Positions 1 to 10,053 of a stretch of 57,187 nucleotides of DNA are shown piece after piece. Source of the DNA: Desulfovibrio legallii (GTDB lineage Bacteria > Desulfobacterota > Desulfovibrionia > Desulfovibrionales > Desulfovibrionaceae). Position 1 is the first letter of the stretch, and every line of letters begins with the position of its first letter. The translations under genes were made by a program, and so were the position numbers. The stretch is taken from positions 1-57,187 of the forward strand of contig NZ_FNBX01000018.1 of the NCBI RefSeq assembly GCF_900102485.1. The letters are read 5' to 3'. The notes beneath the pieces were generated by a model, which saw only the letters and a program-made list of their open reading frames with translations, searched no databases and was not told where the DNA came from.

Positions 1-1189
1 TTTTGCCAACGTGAGGCTGAAAGAGGCGGCCGCGCTGCACGGCCTGCCTGCCGAATTTATCGCGCAGGCGGTCCAGGGCGGCGTCCAGGCGTTCGCGGCG
101 GGCTTCCAGGGCCGGGTCCGCCAGGCCGGGGGCGGCGGCGGGGAGGCCGGGCAGGGCCAGCTGCGCGGCGGGGGGCCGCTCGAAGCCGGAGACGCCCAGG
201 CCCACCAGGCGCACGGGCTGAGGCAGGGGCAGGGCCTGGAGCAAGGCCGCGCCCACGGCAAAGATGGTTTCCGTGGCGTTGACGGGCGCGGGCAGGCTGC
301 GGGAGCGGGTTATCTGGCGGAAGTCCGCAAATTTGACTTTGAGCGTCACGGTGCGGCCTTTGCAGTTATGGCGGCGCAGGGAGGCCCCCACCCTTTCGGC
401 GTGGGCCAGCAAGGCGCGGCGCAGCAGCTCATGGTCGCGGGTATCCTGGGGGAAGGTGCATTCCGCGCTTTCGCTTTTGGCTTCACGCGCGGGCTCCACA
501 GCGCGCGGGTCGCGGCCGTGGGCACGTTCGGCAAGCACCCGGCCCCATTGGCCGAAGCGGCGCTCCAAAAAATCCGGGCTGTAGCGGCGCAGCCGCCCCA
601 CAGTGCGAACGCCCAGGCCGTGCAGCTGCTGCGCGCCGCGTTTGCCCACACCGGGGAGCTTTTCCACGGGCAGGTCTTCCAGAAAGGCGTCCACGTCTTC
701 GGGGCGGAGGATGCAGACGCCGTCGGGCTTATGGATATCCGAGCAGATTTTGGCCAGGAATTTGACCGGGGCCGCGCCTACGGAGCAGGTCAGCCCGCCG
801 GTGGCGGCGGTGACGCGGGCCTTCATGCGGGCGATGAGTTCCTCCAGGGGGCCGAACAGCCGCTCCAGGCCCGCGGCGTCCACATAGGCCTCGTCCACGC
901 TGGCCTGCTCCACCAGGGGGGAGAATTCGCCCAGGGCCGCCATGACGGCGCGGGAAACTGCGGCATAGCGCGGGTAGCGCCCGCGCAGAACCACGGCCTG
1001 GGGGCAGAGCCGCCGGGCCGTGCTCATGGGCATGGCCGAGTGCACGCCGAAGGCGCGGGCCTCGTAGGAGCAGGTGGAGACCACGCCCCGTTGCCCGCCG
1101 CCCACGATAACGGGGCGGCCCCGCAGGTCGGGGTTGTCCAGCTGCTCTACGGAAGCGAAAAAGGCGTCCATGTCGAGGTGCAGAATCAT
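1..1189 (-). CDS. dinB: DNA polymerase IV (Y-family), 3' end beyond window
   Basis: Error-prone translesion DNA polymerase of the Y family. The protein starts MILHLDMDAFFASVEQLDNP, the classic Pol IV opening with the first catalytic Asp in HLDMDAFF; the second acidic pair is in ASVDEAYVD. Further on it has the finger/thumb sequence TGGLTCSVGAAPVKFLAKICSDIHKP and the helix-hairpin-helix-like LPGVGKRGAQQLHGLGV. The little-finger domain follows, then a Pro/Ala-rich tail. About 396 codons lie in the window with no stop, so the gene runs off the left edge; E. coli DinB has 351 residues, so little is probably missing. It is the last gene of a minus-strand run, 130 bp after the antiporter gene. SOS control would be usual, but I see no clear LexA box in that gap. 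Confidence 0.93.
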   Translation of the reverse strand, partial: MILHLDMDAFFASVEQLDNPDLRGRPVIVGGGQRGVVSTCSYEARAFGVHSAMPMSTARRLCPQAVVLRGRYPRYAAVSRAVMAALGEFSPLVEQASVDEAYVDAAGLERLFGPLEELIARMKARVTAATGGLTCSVGAAPVKFLAKICSDIHKPDGVCILRPEDVDAFLEDLPVEKLPGVGKRGAQQLHGLGVRTVGRLRRYSPDFLERRFGQWGRVLAERAHGRDPRAVEPAREAKSESAECTFPQDTRDHELLRRALLAHAERVGASLRRHNCKGRTVTLKVKFADFRQITRSRSLPAPVNATETIFAVGAALLQALPLPQPVRLVGLGVSGFERPPAAQLALPGLPAAAPGLADPALEARRERLDAALDRLRDKFGRQAVQRGRLFQPHVGK

Positions 1190-1318
1190 AGGGGATGTCC
1201 GGGCGGCACGGCTGGGGCCCGCGCGCCGACAAAGGGGGCGTGCGGCGGCGCAAGGCCGGGGCGGAGCGGGCAGACGCCGCAGCCCGCGGACCGGGCGAAG
1301 CCGGCGCGCTGCGCCGCC

Positions 1319-3007
1319 TCAGTCCAGCTTTTCGCGCACGCGCTCCAGCTCCGACTGGATATAGACTTCGGGCGCGCCCTGGGAGCGCAGCAAGAATTCG
1401 GCCATGGCCAGGGCCACTTCGCGCTCGCCGCTGAACACGGCCGTCACGCCCAGGTCGCGCAGCACGCGGGCCTCGCCCACAAAGGCGGTATGGGCCAGGA
1501 TGCGCACGTCCGGATTGACGGCGCGGGCGATGGGCGTCACGTCCCTGGCCGGGATGCTGGTGGAGGTCAGGAGCAGGGCCTCGGCCTTTTCCAGGCCCGC
1601 CTCGCGCAGCACTTCGGCCTGCAGGGCGTCGCCGTGGATCACGGGGCGGTCCTTCTCCCGCAGGGCGTGCACGGTATCGATATTCATCTCCACGACCATA
1701 ACGGAGAGGCCGCTATCCCGCAGGATGCGGCAGCAGCTGCGGCCCACGGGGCCGTAGCCCACCACCACCACGCGGGGGGCGGTTCCCTCTTCAGGCACGA
1801 TCTGGCAGACCTCGCCGCGTTCGGCTTTCTCCGGCCGACGGCGCTCCAGCCAGCGGGCCAGGTCTTCCATGCGGCGGTAGATCATGGGGTTGATGGTGAT
1901 GGAGATCATGGCCGCCGGGATAATGGCGTTGTTGACCCGCTCGTCAAAGAGCCCCAGGCTGATGCCCATGCCGGCGAGGATGAAGGAGAATTCGCCGATC
2001 TGAGAAAGGGAGGCCGAAACAGCCAGACACAAGCGCAAAGGCTTGCGGAACAGCCTGGTCATAATAAAAGCCCCCAGCGGCTTGGCCACCAGGATGACGA
2101 ACAGGGTGGCCAGCATGAGGGGCCAGTCCGTGAGCAGGGATGCGGGGTTAAAGAGCATGCCCACAGAGACGAAGAAGAGCACGGCAAAAGCGTCGCGCAG
2201 GGGCAGGGCCTCGGCGGCGGCGCGGGCGCTGAACTCGGACTGCCCCACCACCATGCCGGCCAGGAACGCGCCAAGGGCCATGCTGGCGTCAAAAAAGTAG
2301 GCGGCGGCCACGGCAATGCCCAGGGCCAGAGCGATGACGGCCAGGGTGAACAGGTCGCGGGTGCCCGTGCGGGCCACATAGCCCAAAAAAAGGGGAATGA
2401 GCTTCTGCCCCACCACCAGGGTGAAGAGGGTCAGGGCCCCCAGCTTGAGCAGGGTCAGGCCCAGGGCGCTCCAGAATTCCCCGCCGGGGGTGAGCACGGC
2501 GGGCAAGAGCACCAGAAGCAGAATGGTGAAAATATCCTCCACCACCAGCCAGCCCAGGGCCACATGGCCGGTGCGGGTGTGCAGGGCGTGGTTGTCGGCC
2601 AGAACGCGGGTGAGCACCACGGTGCTGGCCACGGAGATGGCCATGCCGAAAATCGCGCCCGCCAGAAGCGAGAAGCCGAAAAAGTGCAATATGACCATGC
2701 TGGTGAGGGTGGCGGCGGCGATCTGGATAGCCGCGCCGCTCACGGCAATGGCCCCCACGGCCAACAGGTCGCTGAGGTGGAAGTGCAGCCCCACGCCGAA
2801 CATAAGCAGGATCACGCCTATTTCGGCAAACTGGGCGGCCGTGCCCGCATCGGCCACAAAGCCCGGCGAGTGCGGCCCCACCAGAATGCCCGCCAGCAGA
2901 TAGCCCACCAGGGGCGAAAGGCGCAGCTTCTGGGTCAGGATGCCCAGAACCAGGGCGGCGCTCAGGCCGCCGGCCAGGGTGAGGATGAGGACGGTTTCAT
3001 GAGGCAT
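1319..3007 (-). CDS. CPA2-family cation:proton antiporter with TrkA-N/RCK domain (YbaL/KefB-like)
   Basis: Predicted inner-membrane monovalent cation/proton antiporter of 562 aa. The first ~390 residues are a run of hydrophobic helices typical of Na+/H+ exchanger family CPA2 (for example FAEIGVILLMFGVGLHF and SQIGEFSFILAGMGISLGLF). The C-terminus is a cytosolic NAD-binding regulatory domain with the glycine motif VVVVGYGPVGR and the acidic end VVEMNID. I chose the ATG at 3007 (MPHETVLILTLAGG), four bases after the YjbQ stop. An open frame extends 70 codons upstream, but that part overlaps yjbQ and looks like a shadow. The order antiporter transmembrane domain then TrkA-N matches YbaL/KefB. 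The transported ion cannot be told from sequence. Confidence 0.9.
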   Translation of the reverse strand: MPHETVLILTLAGGLSAALVLGILTQKLRLSPLVGYLLAGILVGPHSPGFVADAGTAAQFAEIGVILLMFGVGLHFHLSDLLAVGAIAVSGAAIQIAAATLTSMVILHFFGFSLLAGAIFGMAISVASTVVLTRVLADNHALHTRTGHVALGWLVVEDIFTILLLVLLPAVLTPGGEFWSALGLTLLKLGALTLFTLVVGQKLIPLFLGYVARTGTRDLFTLAVIALALGIAVAAAYFFDASMALGAFLAGMVVGQSEFSARAAAEALPLRDAFAVLFFVSVGMLFNPASLLTDWPLMLATLFVILVAKPLGAFIMTRLFRKPLRLCLAVSASLSQIGEFSFILAGMGISLGLFDERVNNAIIPAAMISITINPMIYRRMEDLARWLERRRPEKAERGEVCQIVPEEGTAPRVVVVGYGPVGRSCCRILRDSGLSVMVVEMNIDTVHALREKDRPVIHGDALQAEVLREAGLEKAEALLLTSTSIPARDVTPIARAVNPDVRILAHTAFVGEARVLRDLGVTAVFSGEREVALAMAEFLLRSQGAPEVYIQSELERVREKLD

Positions 3008-3011
3008 GGCG

Positions 3012-3428
3012 TTACTCCCGCGCGCCCGGCAGCCACTGCAGCCAAAGGCTGCGGCGGCGCGGGCCGTCGCCTTCGCACAGATAGACGGCCTGCCATGTGC
3101 CCAGGCAGAGCTCGCCGTCCTCCACCAGTAAAAGCAGCGAAGGGCCGTGCAGGGTTGTTTTGATGTGGGCGTCGCTGTTGCCCTCGGCGTGGCGGTAGTC
3201 CCCGGCATCGGGCACAAGGCGGCTGAAAAAGGCCAGCATGTCGCGGCGCACGTCCGGGTCCGCCCCCTCGTTGAGGGTCAGGCCGCAGGTGGTGTGCGGG
3301 CAAAAGAGTGTCAACGCGCCGTAGCGCCAGCCGCGCTCCACGGCCATGCGCCGCACAAAAGCACGGACTTCGGCCGTAATGTCGCGCATTTCGCAGCGGC
3401 TGTGGGTGGCGCATTCCAGGGTAAACAC
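3012..3428 (-). CDS. YjbQ/UPF0047 family protein
   Basis: Small (138 aa) cytosolic protein of the YjbQ/UPF0047 family, members of which have been linked to a side activity making thiamine phosphate; the physiological role is unsettled. The signature is seen in LTLFCPHTTCGLTLNEGAD, HAEGNSDAHIKTTLHGPS and LGTWQAVYLCEGDGPRRR, where the conserved His and Asp residues of the fold lie. No ATG fits the family N-terminus. I chose a GTG at 3428 because it gives the usual start FTLECATHSRCEMRDITAEV and has GGAGG five bases upstream. It sits 32 bp after hom and 4 bp before the antiporter, so it is probably co-transcribed. Confidence 0.88.
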   Translation of the reverse strand: MFTLECATHSRCEMRDITAEVRAFVRRMAVERGWRYGALTLFCPHTTCGLTLNEGADPDVRRDMLAFFSRLVPDAGDYRHAEGNSDAHIKTTLHGPSLLLLVEDGELCLGTWQAVYLCEGDGPRRRSLWLQWLPGARE

Positions 3429-3460
3429 GTCCGCCTCCGCGGCCTTTTGCCGCCCGATGG

Positions 3461-4795
3461 TTATGCGCCGCCCAAGACGCGGAAATACACGGCGGGCTCG
3501 CGCAGCAGCCCCGCGTCCATGGTGCGCTGCAAAGCGTCGCTCATGGCCTTGGCCGTGGTTTCGTGGGTCATGAAGACCAGGGGCACGCCGTGGCCCTCGT
3601 CGGTTTTCTGGATGACCTGGGCAAGGCTGATGCCCTCGGCCGCCATGCAGCCCGAAAGGTCGCGCAGCACGCCGGGGGCGTCCTCCACCATAACCCGCAC
3701 ATAGTAGCAGGAGCGCCACTCCTCCGGCGGCACAATGGCGGCCGTGGGCAGATCCTTGCCCGCGAAGCCCGTGTTGTTGGGGCGCTCCTCCCGGGCCACG
3801 GCCATAAGATCCGCCAGCACGGCCCCGGCCGTGGGCAGGTCCCCCGCGCCGCGCCCGTGGAAAAAGAGCGGGCCGGAGGCGTTGCCCTCCACCCGCACGG
3901 CGTTGTACACGCCGCCCACCCTGGCCAGCAGGTACTTGTGGTAGACCAGGGCGGGGAAAACCCCGGCCTCCAGGCGCACCGGGCCCTCGCCCGCAGCGGC
4001 CCCGGCCTGGGGCACCTCGCGCGCCTGGCCAATGAGCTTGATGCGGTAGCCAAACTCCCGCGCCAGGCGGATGTCCAGGCTGGAAAGCCCGCGGATGCCC
4101 CGCACGGAAAGGGCCGTGTAGGGGTAGTGCGCGCCGAAGGCCAGGCGAATGAGCAGAATGAGCTTGTGGGCCGCGTCGTGGCCGTCGATGTCCAGGGTGG
4201 GATCGGCCTCGGCGTAGCCCAGCGCCTGAGCCTGCTTGAGGGCCAGGCCGAACTCCATGCCCTCCGAGGTCATGGCGGAGAGAATGTAGTTGCTGGTGCC
4301 GTTGAGAATGCCCATGAGCGAAAGCACGCGGTTGCCCGCAAGGCTCTCTTTGAGCGTCTCCACAATGGGGATGGCCCCGGCCACGCTGGCCTCATAGCGC
4401 AGCACGCGCTTTTTGCGGTCGGCCTTCTGAAAGAGGGCCAGCCCCTCCTCGGCCAGCAGGGCCTTGTTGGCCGTGACAATGTGCTTGCCCTGGTCCAGGG
4501 CGCGGTCAATAAGGGCGCGGGCGTGGTCAATGCCGCCCATCAGCTCCACCAGCACGTCGATTTCCGGGTCTTCGGTCAGCTCGCGCGGGTCGGTGACGAG
4601 CGCGGCGTCCGGCGGCAGGGGCACGCTGCGCGCCTTGGCTACGTCGCGCACCAGCACTTTTTTGAGGACAATGTCGCGCCCCGTACGGCGGCGGATAAGG
4701 TCCGCGTTTTCGCGCAGCAGGCGCACCAGGCCGCCGCCCACGGTGCCGTAGCCGGCCAGCCCCGCCACCAGGGGTTTGTCGCTGTTCTTGCTCAT
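3461..4795 (-). CDS. hom: Homoserine dehydrogenase
   Basis: Reduces aspartate-4-semialdehyde to homoserine with NAD(P)H, the branch point to threonine and methionine. The N-terminus has the Rossmann motif LAGYGTVGGG. The middle has KHIVTANKALLAEEGLALF and LMGILNGTSNYILSAM, diagnostic of the family, and the substrate region EADPTLDIDGHDAAHKL. Residues from ~355 to 435 form an ACT domain (VRVMVEDAPGVLRDLSGCMA), the usual threonine-feedback module. At 444 aa it is the standard monofunctional enzyme, not fused to aspartokinase. It follows the aminotransferase by 53 bp on the same strand, and the pairing is typical of Desulfovibrio-type genomes. Confidence 0.96.
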   Translation of the reverse strand: MSKNSDKPLVAGLAGYGTVGGGLVRLLRENADLIRRRTGRDIVLKKVLVRDVAKARSVPLPPDAALVTDPRELTEDPEIDVLVELMGGIDHARALIDRALDQGKHIVTANKALLAEEGLALFQKADRKKRVLRYEASVAGAIPIVETLKESLAGNRVLSLMGILNGTSNYILSAMTSEGMEFGLALKQAQALGYAEADPTLDIDGHDAAHKLILLIRLAFGAHYPYTALSVRGIRGLSSLDIRLAREFGYRIKLIGQAREVPQAGAAAGEGPVRLEAGVFPALVYHKYLLARVGGVYNAVRVEGNASGPLFFHGRGAGDLPTAGAVLADLMAVAREERPNNTGFAGKDLPTAAIVPPEEWRSCYYVRVMVEDAPGVLRDLSGCMAAEGISLAQVIQKTDEGHGVPLVFMTHETTAKAMSDALQRTMDAGLLREPAVYFRVLGGA

Positions 4796-4848
4796 GGATT
4801 CTCCGTTGCCGCCGCCGGACGCCCGGCCCGCAATGCTGATGGTGCCGT

Positions 4849-6030
4849 TTAATCGCCCACGCCGGAGAGCAGACGCCGCATGCTGCTCATGGCCTGGCGG
4901 GTGCGCTGGTCGTTTTCAATAAGGGCAAAACGCACATATTCGTCGCCGTAAGACCCGAAGCCCAGGCCCGGCGAAACGGCCACATGGGCCTCCTGCAAGA
5001 GCAGCTTGGAAAACTCCACCGAGCCCATTTTGCGGAAGGGTTCGGGGATGTGCGCCCAGGCGAACATGGTGGCCCTGGGCGAGGGCGTCTCCCAGCCGAT
5101 GCGGTTCAGACCTTCGATAAGCCAGTCGCGCCGCTCCTTGTAGACGTCGCAAATGTGCTGCACGCAGTCCTGCGGGCCGTTGAGGGCCACGGTGGCGGCG
5201 ATCTGAATGGGCTGGAACATGCCGTAATCAAGGTAGCTCTTGATGCGCCCCAGGGCGTGGATAAGGTGCTGGTTGCCCACGCAGAAGCCCACGCGCCAGC
5301 CGGGCATGGAATAGCTTTTGGACATGGAGTAAAACTCCACCCCCACGTCCTTGGCGCCCTTGGCCTGCAAAAAGCTGGGGGCCTTGTAGCCGTCAAAAAC
5401 CAGATCCGCATAGGCCAGGTCGTGCACCACCCAGATATTGTTCTCTTTGGCAAAATCCGCCACCTTCTGGAAAAATTCCAGGTCGGTCACTTCCGTGGTG
5501 GGGTTGTGCGGGTAGCAGAGAAAAAGCACCTTGGGCTTGGGCCAGGCCTGACGGGTGGCGGTCTCCAGATCCTCAAAAAAGTCGCGGCCGTGGCCGATGG
5601 GCACGCTGCGCACGTCCGCCCCGGCAATGACCGAGGCGTATTTGTGGATGGGGTAGGTGGGGTCCGGGGCCAGCACCACGTCGCCCGGCTCCAGCATGGC
5701 CAGGGAAAGGTGGGCCAGGCCTTCCTTACAGCCCAGGGTGACAATGGCCTCGCTGTCCGGGTCCAGCTGCACGCCGTAGTTGCGGGCGTAGCGATCGCAG
5801 ATGGCTTTGCGCAGATTGGGGATACCGCGGGAAAGGGAATAGCGGTGGTTGACCGGCTTCTGGGCGGCCTCCACGAGCTTGTCCACGATATGGGCCGGCG
5901 TGGGGATATCCGGATTGCCCATGCTGAAGTCCACAATATCCACATTCTGCCGTCTGAGCCGCATTTTGAGGTCGCCCACCAGCGCAAACACATAGGGGGG
6001 CAGGCGGCGAATCCGCGAAAATTCTTCCAT
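4849..6030 (-). CDS. Class I/II aminotransferase (AlaC-like alanine/aspartate family)
   Basis: PLP-dependent transaminase of 393 aa, fold type I. The PLP lysine is K238 in [19 protein letters not shown]. Other family marks are [15 protein letters not shown], the DPTYPIHKY segment and [11 protein letters not shown]. The local wording ([19 protein letters not shown]) is closest to the E. coli AlaC / LL-diaminopimelate-aminotransferase-like group. Substrate (alanine/glutamate, or an aspartate-family amino acid, given the hom neighbour) is an inference. The ATG at 6030 gives a normal start ([15 protein letters not shown]). A much longer open frame continues upstream but is antisense to mtnA and the following genes, so it is not real. 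First gene of the minus-strand group. Confidence 0.9.
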   Translation of the reverse strand: MEEFSRIRRLPPYVFALVGDLKMRLRRQNVDIVDFSMGNPDIPTPAHIVDKLVEAAQKPVNHRYSLSRGIPNLRKAICDRYARNYGVQLDPDSEAIVTLGCKEGLAHLSLAMLEPGDVVLAPDPTYPIHKYASVIAGADVRSVPIGHGRDFFEDLETATRQAWPKPKVLFLCYPHNPTTEVTDLEFFQKVADFAKENNIWVVHDLAYADLVFDGYKAPSFLQAKGAKDVGVEFYSMSKSYSMPGWRVGFCVGNQHLIHALGRIKSYLDYGMFQPIQIAATVALNGPQDCVQHICDVYKERRDWLIEGLNRIGWETPSPRATMFAWAHIPEPFRKMGSVEFSKLLLQEAHVAVSPGLGFGSYGDEYVRFALIENDQRTRQAMSSMRRLLSGVGD

Positions 6031-6199
6031 GTCACTGGCTCCTGGATGGTTCGGCGCGTCAGACGCCCGCGGCGCGACCTCCGCACCATGCGAAGGCCCG
6101 TCCGGGGCAGCGCGCCAGTCCGGCCTACGGCCCCGCAAACGGCCACAGTTCCGGCACAGGCAGCATAGCCAGCGGTCCGCCCGTTTGTAAAGCGCGCTT

Positions 6200-6228
6200 T
6201 TGCCTTTATGCGCTGCTTGGTGTAGCCT
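6200..6228 (+). promoter_or_regulatory. Candidate sigma-70 promoter of mtnA
   Basis: TTGCCT at 6200-6205, a 17-bp spacer and TAGCCT at 6223-6228. It lies 22 bp before the mtnA start, whose ribosome site is AGGAGA. Motif inspection only. Confidence 0.4.
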
Positions 6229-6249
6229 GCAGCCTATCAGGAGAACGGC

Positions 6250-7353
6250 ATGGAAGCACACATCAGCTTTGACCCCGCTCTTCCGGCGTTGCGCCTGCTG
6301 GACCAGCGCCTGCTGCCGGAACAGGAGGCCTACATCCTCTGCCGCACGCCCGAAGACGTGATCGAGGCCCTGCGCAGCATGGCGGTGCGGGGCGCGCCGG
6401 CCATCGGCGTTGCCGCCGCCTGGGGCTGCGCGCTGGCCCTGCACGGGCTTGCGCCGGGCGCGGACTGGCCCGACCGCCTGGACGCAGCCCTGGAAAACCT
6501 GGCCCAGGCCCGGCCCACGGCCGTCAACCTGCGCTGGGCCGTGGAGCGCATGCGCGCCCGCTGGCGTCGGCTGGGCAAGGCCGCCAACCGGGAAACGCTG
6601 CATAAGGCCTTTATGGATGAGGCCAGACGCATGCAGGAAGAAGACGTGGCCGCCTGCAAGGCCCTGGGCCGCTACGGCGCGGCCCTGCTCAAGGATGGCG
6701 ACACGGTGCTCACCCACTGCAATGCCGGGGCCCTGGCCACGGCGGGCTACGGCACGGCCCTGGGCGTGGTGCGCGCGGCGGTGGCGGCGGGCAAGCGCAT
6801 CCGGGTCATCGCCGACGAAACGCGACCCTTTTTGCAGGGCGCGCGGCTCACCGCCTGGGAGCTGCACGAGGACAACATCCCCGTGGCCGTGGCCTGCGAC
6901 AACGCCTGCGCCCTGCTCATGCACAAGGGGCTGGTGCAGTGCGTGGTAGTGGGCGCGGACCGCATAGCCGCCAACGGCGATACGGCCAATAAAATCGGCA
7001 CCCTGGGCGTGGCCCTGCTGGCCCGGCACTTCGGCATCCCCTTCTATGTGGCCGCGCCCCTCTCCACTATAGATCCGGCCACGCCCCACGGCGACGCCAT
7101 CCCCATTGAGGAGCGCCCGGCGGCGGAGGTGACCCATATGGGCGCAAGGCGCCTCTGCCCCGAAGGCGTGCCCGTGTACAATTTTGCCTTTGACGTGACC
7201 CCTGCCGCGTGCATTACGGGCATCATCACGGAACAAGGCGTGCTGCGGCCGCCCTACGGCCTTTCCATCTGGGCGGCCTGCAACGACACCCGCACAAACC
7301 GAGCCTGCGATGCGGCCGCAGGCGCAGTATCCCCCGCCGCAACGGACGACTGA
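6250..7353 (+). CDS. mtnA: S-methyl-5-thioribose-1-phosphate isomerase
   Basis: Converts 5-methylthioribose-1-phosphate to the ribulose phosphate in methionine salvage; it is an eIF2B-like sugar-phosphate isomerase. Seen: [19 protein letters not shown] near residues 40-60; the catalytic Cys in [36 protein letters not shown]; and the catalytic Asp in [19 protein letters not shown]. The length (367 aa) is normal. No other salvage gene (mtnK, mtnB-E) is present in the window, so downstream metabolism must be encoded elsewhere or follow another route. The downstream gene starts 9 bp later, suggesting co-transcription, although its function looks unrelated. Confidence 0.94.
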   Translation: MEAHISFDPALPALRLLDQRLLPEQEAYILCRTPEDVIEALRSMAVRGAPAIGVAAAWGCALALHGLAPGADWPDRLDAALENLAQARPTAVNLRWAVERMRARWRRLGKAANRETLHKAFMDEARRMQEEDVAACKALGRYGAALLKDGDTVLTHCNAGALATAGYGTALGVVRAAVAAGKRIRVIADETRPFLQGARLTAWELHEDNIPVAVACDNACALLMHKGLVQCVVVGADRIAANGDTANKIGTLGVALLARHFGIPFYVAAPLSTIDPATPHGDAIPIEERPAAEVTHMGARRLCPEGVPVYNFAFDVTPAACITGIITEQGVLRPPYGLSIWAACNDTRTNRACDAAAGAVSPAATDD

Positions 7354-7362
7354 GGCGCGGTT

Positions 7363-9339
7363 ATGGAACTGGAACTGGTGGTGGCGGCGGTGCCCGCGCC
7401 CCGTCCGCAACCCTGCGGACGGGAATGCTGCCCGGAGGGCGGGCCGGAACGCCTGGTGGTTCATTGGGAAGGCTGGGAGGCCCCGGAGGGCGAATACTCC
7501 CTGCCTGCCCTGCTCCGCCGGGATCTCCTCCACATCCGCGCGGAACACGCGGCCTGGGCCTACGAGCTGGGCCTGCTGGACGCGGGCGGACGCAGCGTGC
7601 AGGAGCGTCTGACCGGCGGGGCCCCCCTTTCCCTGTGGTGGTGCTCCCTGCTCTATGAACGTCACCCCAAGATGACGCCTGGCCTCTATGAAGTGTACAA
7701 ACTGCGAGCCCTGGAGCGTTTTATGGACGCCAGGGGCGTGACGGCCCTGCGCTGCAGCGGGGGGGACGCGCGCCTGCGCCGCGTGCTGGAAGCCCTCTGC
7801 GCCGCCGGCGACCGCAGCTTTGCCGCCGCGGGCCCGGAAACGGACGCGGCCTTCGCGGCGCGGCCGGGCCTGCTGCGCCGTTGCTATGCGGCCTGCCCGG
7901 CCCCCCTGCGCGCCGCGGCCCGCTATGTTCACTGGTGGTGGACCGTGCGCCGGCTGCTGCCCGCCTGCCCCCTGCCGTCCGCGCCCGCCGCAGGCGGCGC
8001 GCCCCGGCAGACGGCCACCATCGCCACCTACTTCCCCAATGTGGATATGGAGGCGGCCCGCCAGGGGCGCTTCCGCTCCCGCTACTGGGAGAGCCTGCAC
8101 GAGGCCCTCAACGCCGCGGCGCAGGCCGAGGGCGGGCACTTTGTGCGCTGGCTGTTCATCCGCTTTCCCGCGCCGCAGCTCAGCCTGCGGCAGTGCCTGG
8201 AGCTGCGCGACCGCTTCCGCCAGAGCGGCAGGGACGGCTGCAGCTTCCACTACCTGGAGGAGCTGCTGCGGCCCCGCGACCTGGTCGCGGCGGCCTGGCG
8301 CTACGTCCGCATCTGCCTTTCTAGTCTGCTTCTGGAGCGCGCCGTGCGCCCGGCCTTCCACCTTCCGGGTTCGCGCCTGAATTTCTGGGACTATCTGGGG
8401 CCCTACTGGGCGGAATCCTTCCGGGGCTGGCGCGCCCTGGAGCGCTGCCTGCAGCTGCGGGCCTGCGAGCGCTACGCCGCGGCCGCCGGGCCGCAACGCT
8501 GGACGCTCTTCCCCCTGGAGAACTGCCCCTGGGAACGGATGCTCACCACAGCCGTGCACCGCGCGGGCAACGGCCCGGTGGTGGGGGCCCAGCACTCCAC
8601 CATCCGGCCCACGGATTTCCGCTATTTTGACGATCCGCGCGCCTTCACGCCGCCCCTGGCCGTCATGCAGCCCGACCAGGTGCGCGCCAACGGCGGTTCC
8701 GCCCTGGCCCAGTGGCGGGACGCGGGCCTGCCCGCCGCCCGGCTGGACCTGGCGGAAGCCCTGCGCTATCTTTATCTGGTCAAGGACGGCACGGGCACGG
8801 CTGCCGCGGCAGGCGCGCCCCCTACCACTCCGACGAGCCAGGACGCGACGCCCCGGCGGCTTCTGGCGGTGACGAGCTTTTTTGCCGACGAGACGGACGC
8901 CCACCTGCGCCTGCTGGCCCGCGCCCTGCTGGGCGGGCTGCTGGAGGGCTGGGAGGTCTGCGTCAAGCCGCACCCCTATCTGCCCGTGGCCGAACGCCTG
9001 CAAGCCCTGCTGGGCGCACGCGCGGCCGAGGTGCGGGTGCTGGAAGGCCCCATCGGCCCGCTGCTCGCGCCGGGCGTGCTGGTCTGGGCCAGCAACTCCA
9101 CCACCGCAGCCCTGGAGGCGGTCCTCAAGGGTCTGCCTGTCCTGGTTATGCTGCCGACCAATGATTTTGACCTCTGCCCCCTGCAAGATGTGCCCGGTCT
9201 GCCCCGCACGGGCAGCCTGGAGGACGTCAAGGCCGCACTGGCCGCCGCGGCCCCGCTTGCCCTGCCTGACGGCTATCTGGATCTGGACCCGGCCCTGCCG
9301 CGCTGGAAACACCTTCTCAACCTGGTGAGGATGCCATGA
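7363..9339 (+). CDS. Putative surface-carbohydrate biosynthesis protein (TIGR04326-like)
   Basis: Large (658 aa), Trp/Arg/Leu-rich cytosolic protein. The early segment [18 protein letters not shown] followed by [14 protein letters not shown] resembles the family I recall as TIGR04326, found in O-antigen loci. The C-terminal half looks like a glycosyltransferase-B-type fold ([57 protein letters not shown]), with the KPHP and [10 protein letters not shown] elements seen in capsule and CDP-glycerol-type transferases. There is no signal peptide or clear transmembrane helix. It sits 9 bp after mtnA and overlaps the next gene by 4 bp. Family assignment is from memory; a role in transfer of a surface sugar is inferred. 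Confidence 0.6.
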   Translation: MELELVVAAVPAPRPQPCGRECCPEGGPERLVVHWEGWEAPEGEYSLPALLRRDLLHIRAEHAAWAYELGLLDAGGRSVQERLTGGAPLSLWWCSLLYERHPKMTPGLYEVYKLRALERFMDARGVTALRCSGGDARLRRVLEALCAAGDRSFAAAGPETDAAFAARPGLLRRCYAACPAPLRAAARYVHWWWTVRRLLPACPLPSAPAAGGAPRQTATIATYFPNVDMEAARQGRFRSRYWESLHEALNAAAQAEGGHFVRWLFIRFPAPQLSLRQCLELRDRFRQSGRDGCSFHYLEELLRPRDLVAAAWRYVRICLSSLLLERAVRPAFHLPGSRLNFWDYLGPYWAESFRGWRALERCLQLRACERYAAAAGPQRWTLFPLENCPWERMLTTAVHRAGNGPVVGAQHSTIRPTDFRYFDDPRAFTPPLAVMQPDQVRANGGSALAQWRDAGLPAARLDLAEALRYLYLVKDGTGTAAAAGAPPTTPTSQDATPRRLLAVTSFFADETDAHLRLLARALLGGLLEGWEVCVKPHPYLPVAERLQALLGARAAEVRVLEGPIGPLLAPGVLVWASNSTTAALEAVLKGLPVLVMLPTNDFDLCPLQDVPGLPRTGSLEDVKAALAAAAPLALPDGYLDLDPALPRWKHLLNLVRMP

Positions 9340-9773
9340 CCGCACACGACCGCGTGGCCGCATTGGTGCGCCACTACTACTGGGACAGGGATATGAACTG
9401 CGCGCGCACTACCCTGCGCTGCCTGGAGAGCCTGACAGGCCAGAAGGTGCATCCCCAGCTCTATCAGGCCGTGGTTGGCTGCCACGGAGCCGGCGGTACC
9501 GGCGGGCAGTGCGGCCTGGTGGAAGGCGGCCTGCTGTTTCTGGGCATCTACGGCGCGGCCCTGGGCTTGAGCGAGGACGCCACCGTGGACGCTTGCGCCG
9601 CCTATGCCCGCCAATTCGCCGAGCGTTTCGGCAGCCTGGGCTGCAGCGACCTGCGGCCCGACGGCTTCCACAAGCAGGATCCGCCCCATGTATGTGAAAT
9701 CCTCAGCGTGGACGCCATCTGCTTTCTGCACAACTATGTGCGGGGGCTCACGGGCCAGCCGCCTGTGGAATAA
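9336..9773 (+). CDS. C_GCAxxG_C_C family putative redox protein
   Basis: Small protein (145 aa) with a Cys-rich layout like the C_GCAxxG_C_C family. It has an N-terminal Cys ([13 protein letters not shown]), then [20 protein letters not shown], then single Cys residues at ACAAYARQF and [12 protein letters not shown] and two more near the end ([14 protein letters not shown]). The family is thought to be redox-active or cofactor-binding, often in anaerobes; the reaction is unknown. Its ATG overlaps the upstream stop (ATGA), so translation is probably coupled. Confidence 0.7.
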   Translation: MTAHDRVAALVRHYYWDRDMNCARTTLRCLESLTGQKVHPQLYQAVVGCHGAGGTGGQCGLVEGGLLFLGIYGAALGLSEDATVDACAAYARQFAERFGSLGCSDLRPDGFHKQDPPHVCEILSVDAICFLHNYVRGLTGQPPVE

Positions 9774-10053
9774 CGCCACCGCCCGCAAACGCCCCCCCGG
9801 CTGCGGGAAGCTGCACAGGCTTCCGCACGCGCTCCTGCGCAACTTCAGGGCTGCGTCGTAAGCCCCTGCGGACGACAGGCCTTCACCGCGCCCCGTGCAA
9901 AGCCCGCAAGCCGGCCGCGCGAGACGCAACGGGCTGCGGCCATAAACGCGCAAGGCGCGGAGCTTTTGCCCCGCGCCTGTGTTGATTGCTGCGCTGCTGC
10001 TGCGGATTCCCGCGCCGAATCTTTGTACGCCGGATTGTTGTGCGGGAACCTGC
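9774..10053. other. Intergenic spacer with inverted repeat
   Basis: Spacer between two convergent genes, with no credible coding frame. It contains an 8-bp inverted repeat, AGGCGCGG at 9953-9960 and CCGCGCCT at 9971-9978, with a T-containing 10-base loop. This could be a weak terminator, but no T-tract follows on either strand. Confidence 0.35.

Noticed and set aside
11..3163. 1050-aa open frame on the plus strand
   Set aside because: It lies opposite dinB, the antiporter and yjbQ, is Gly/Ala/His/Gln-rich and has no family signature; a GC-rich shadow frame.
6031..9363. N-terminal 1100 codons of the 1504-codon minus-strand frame ending at 4849
   Set aside because: Only its last part is the aminotransferase; the rest is antisense to mtnA and the carbohydrate gene.
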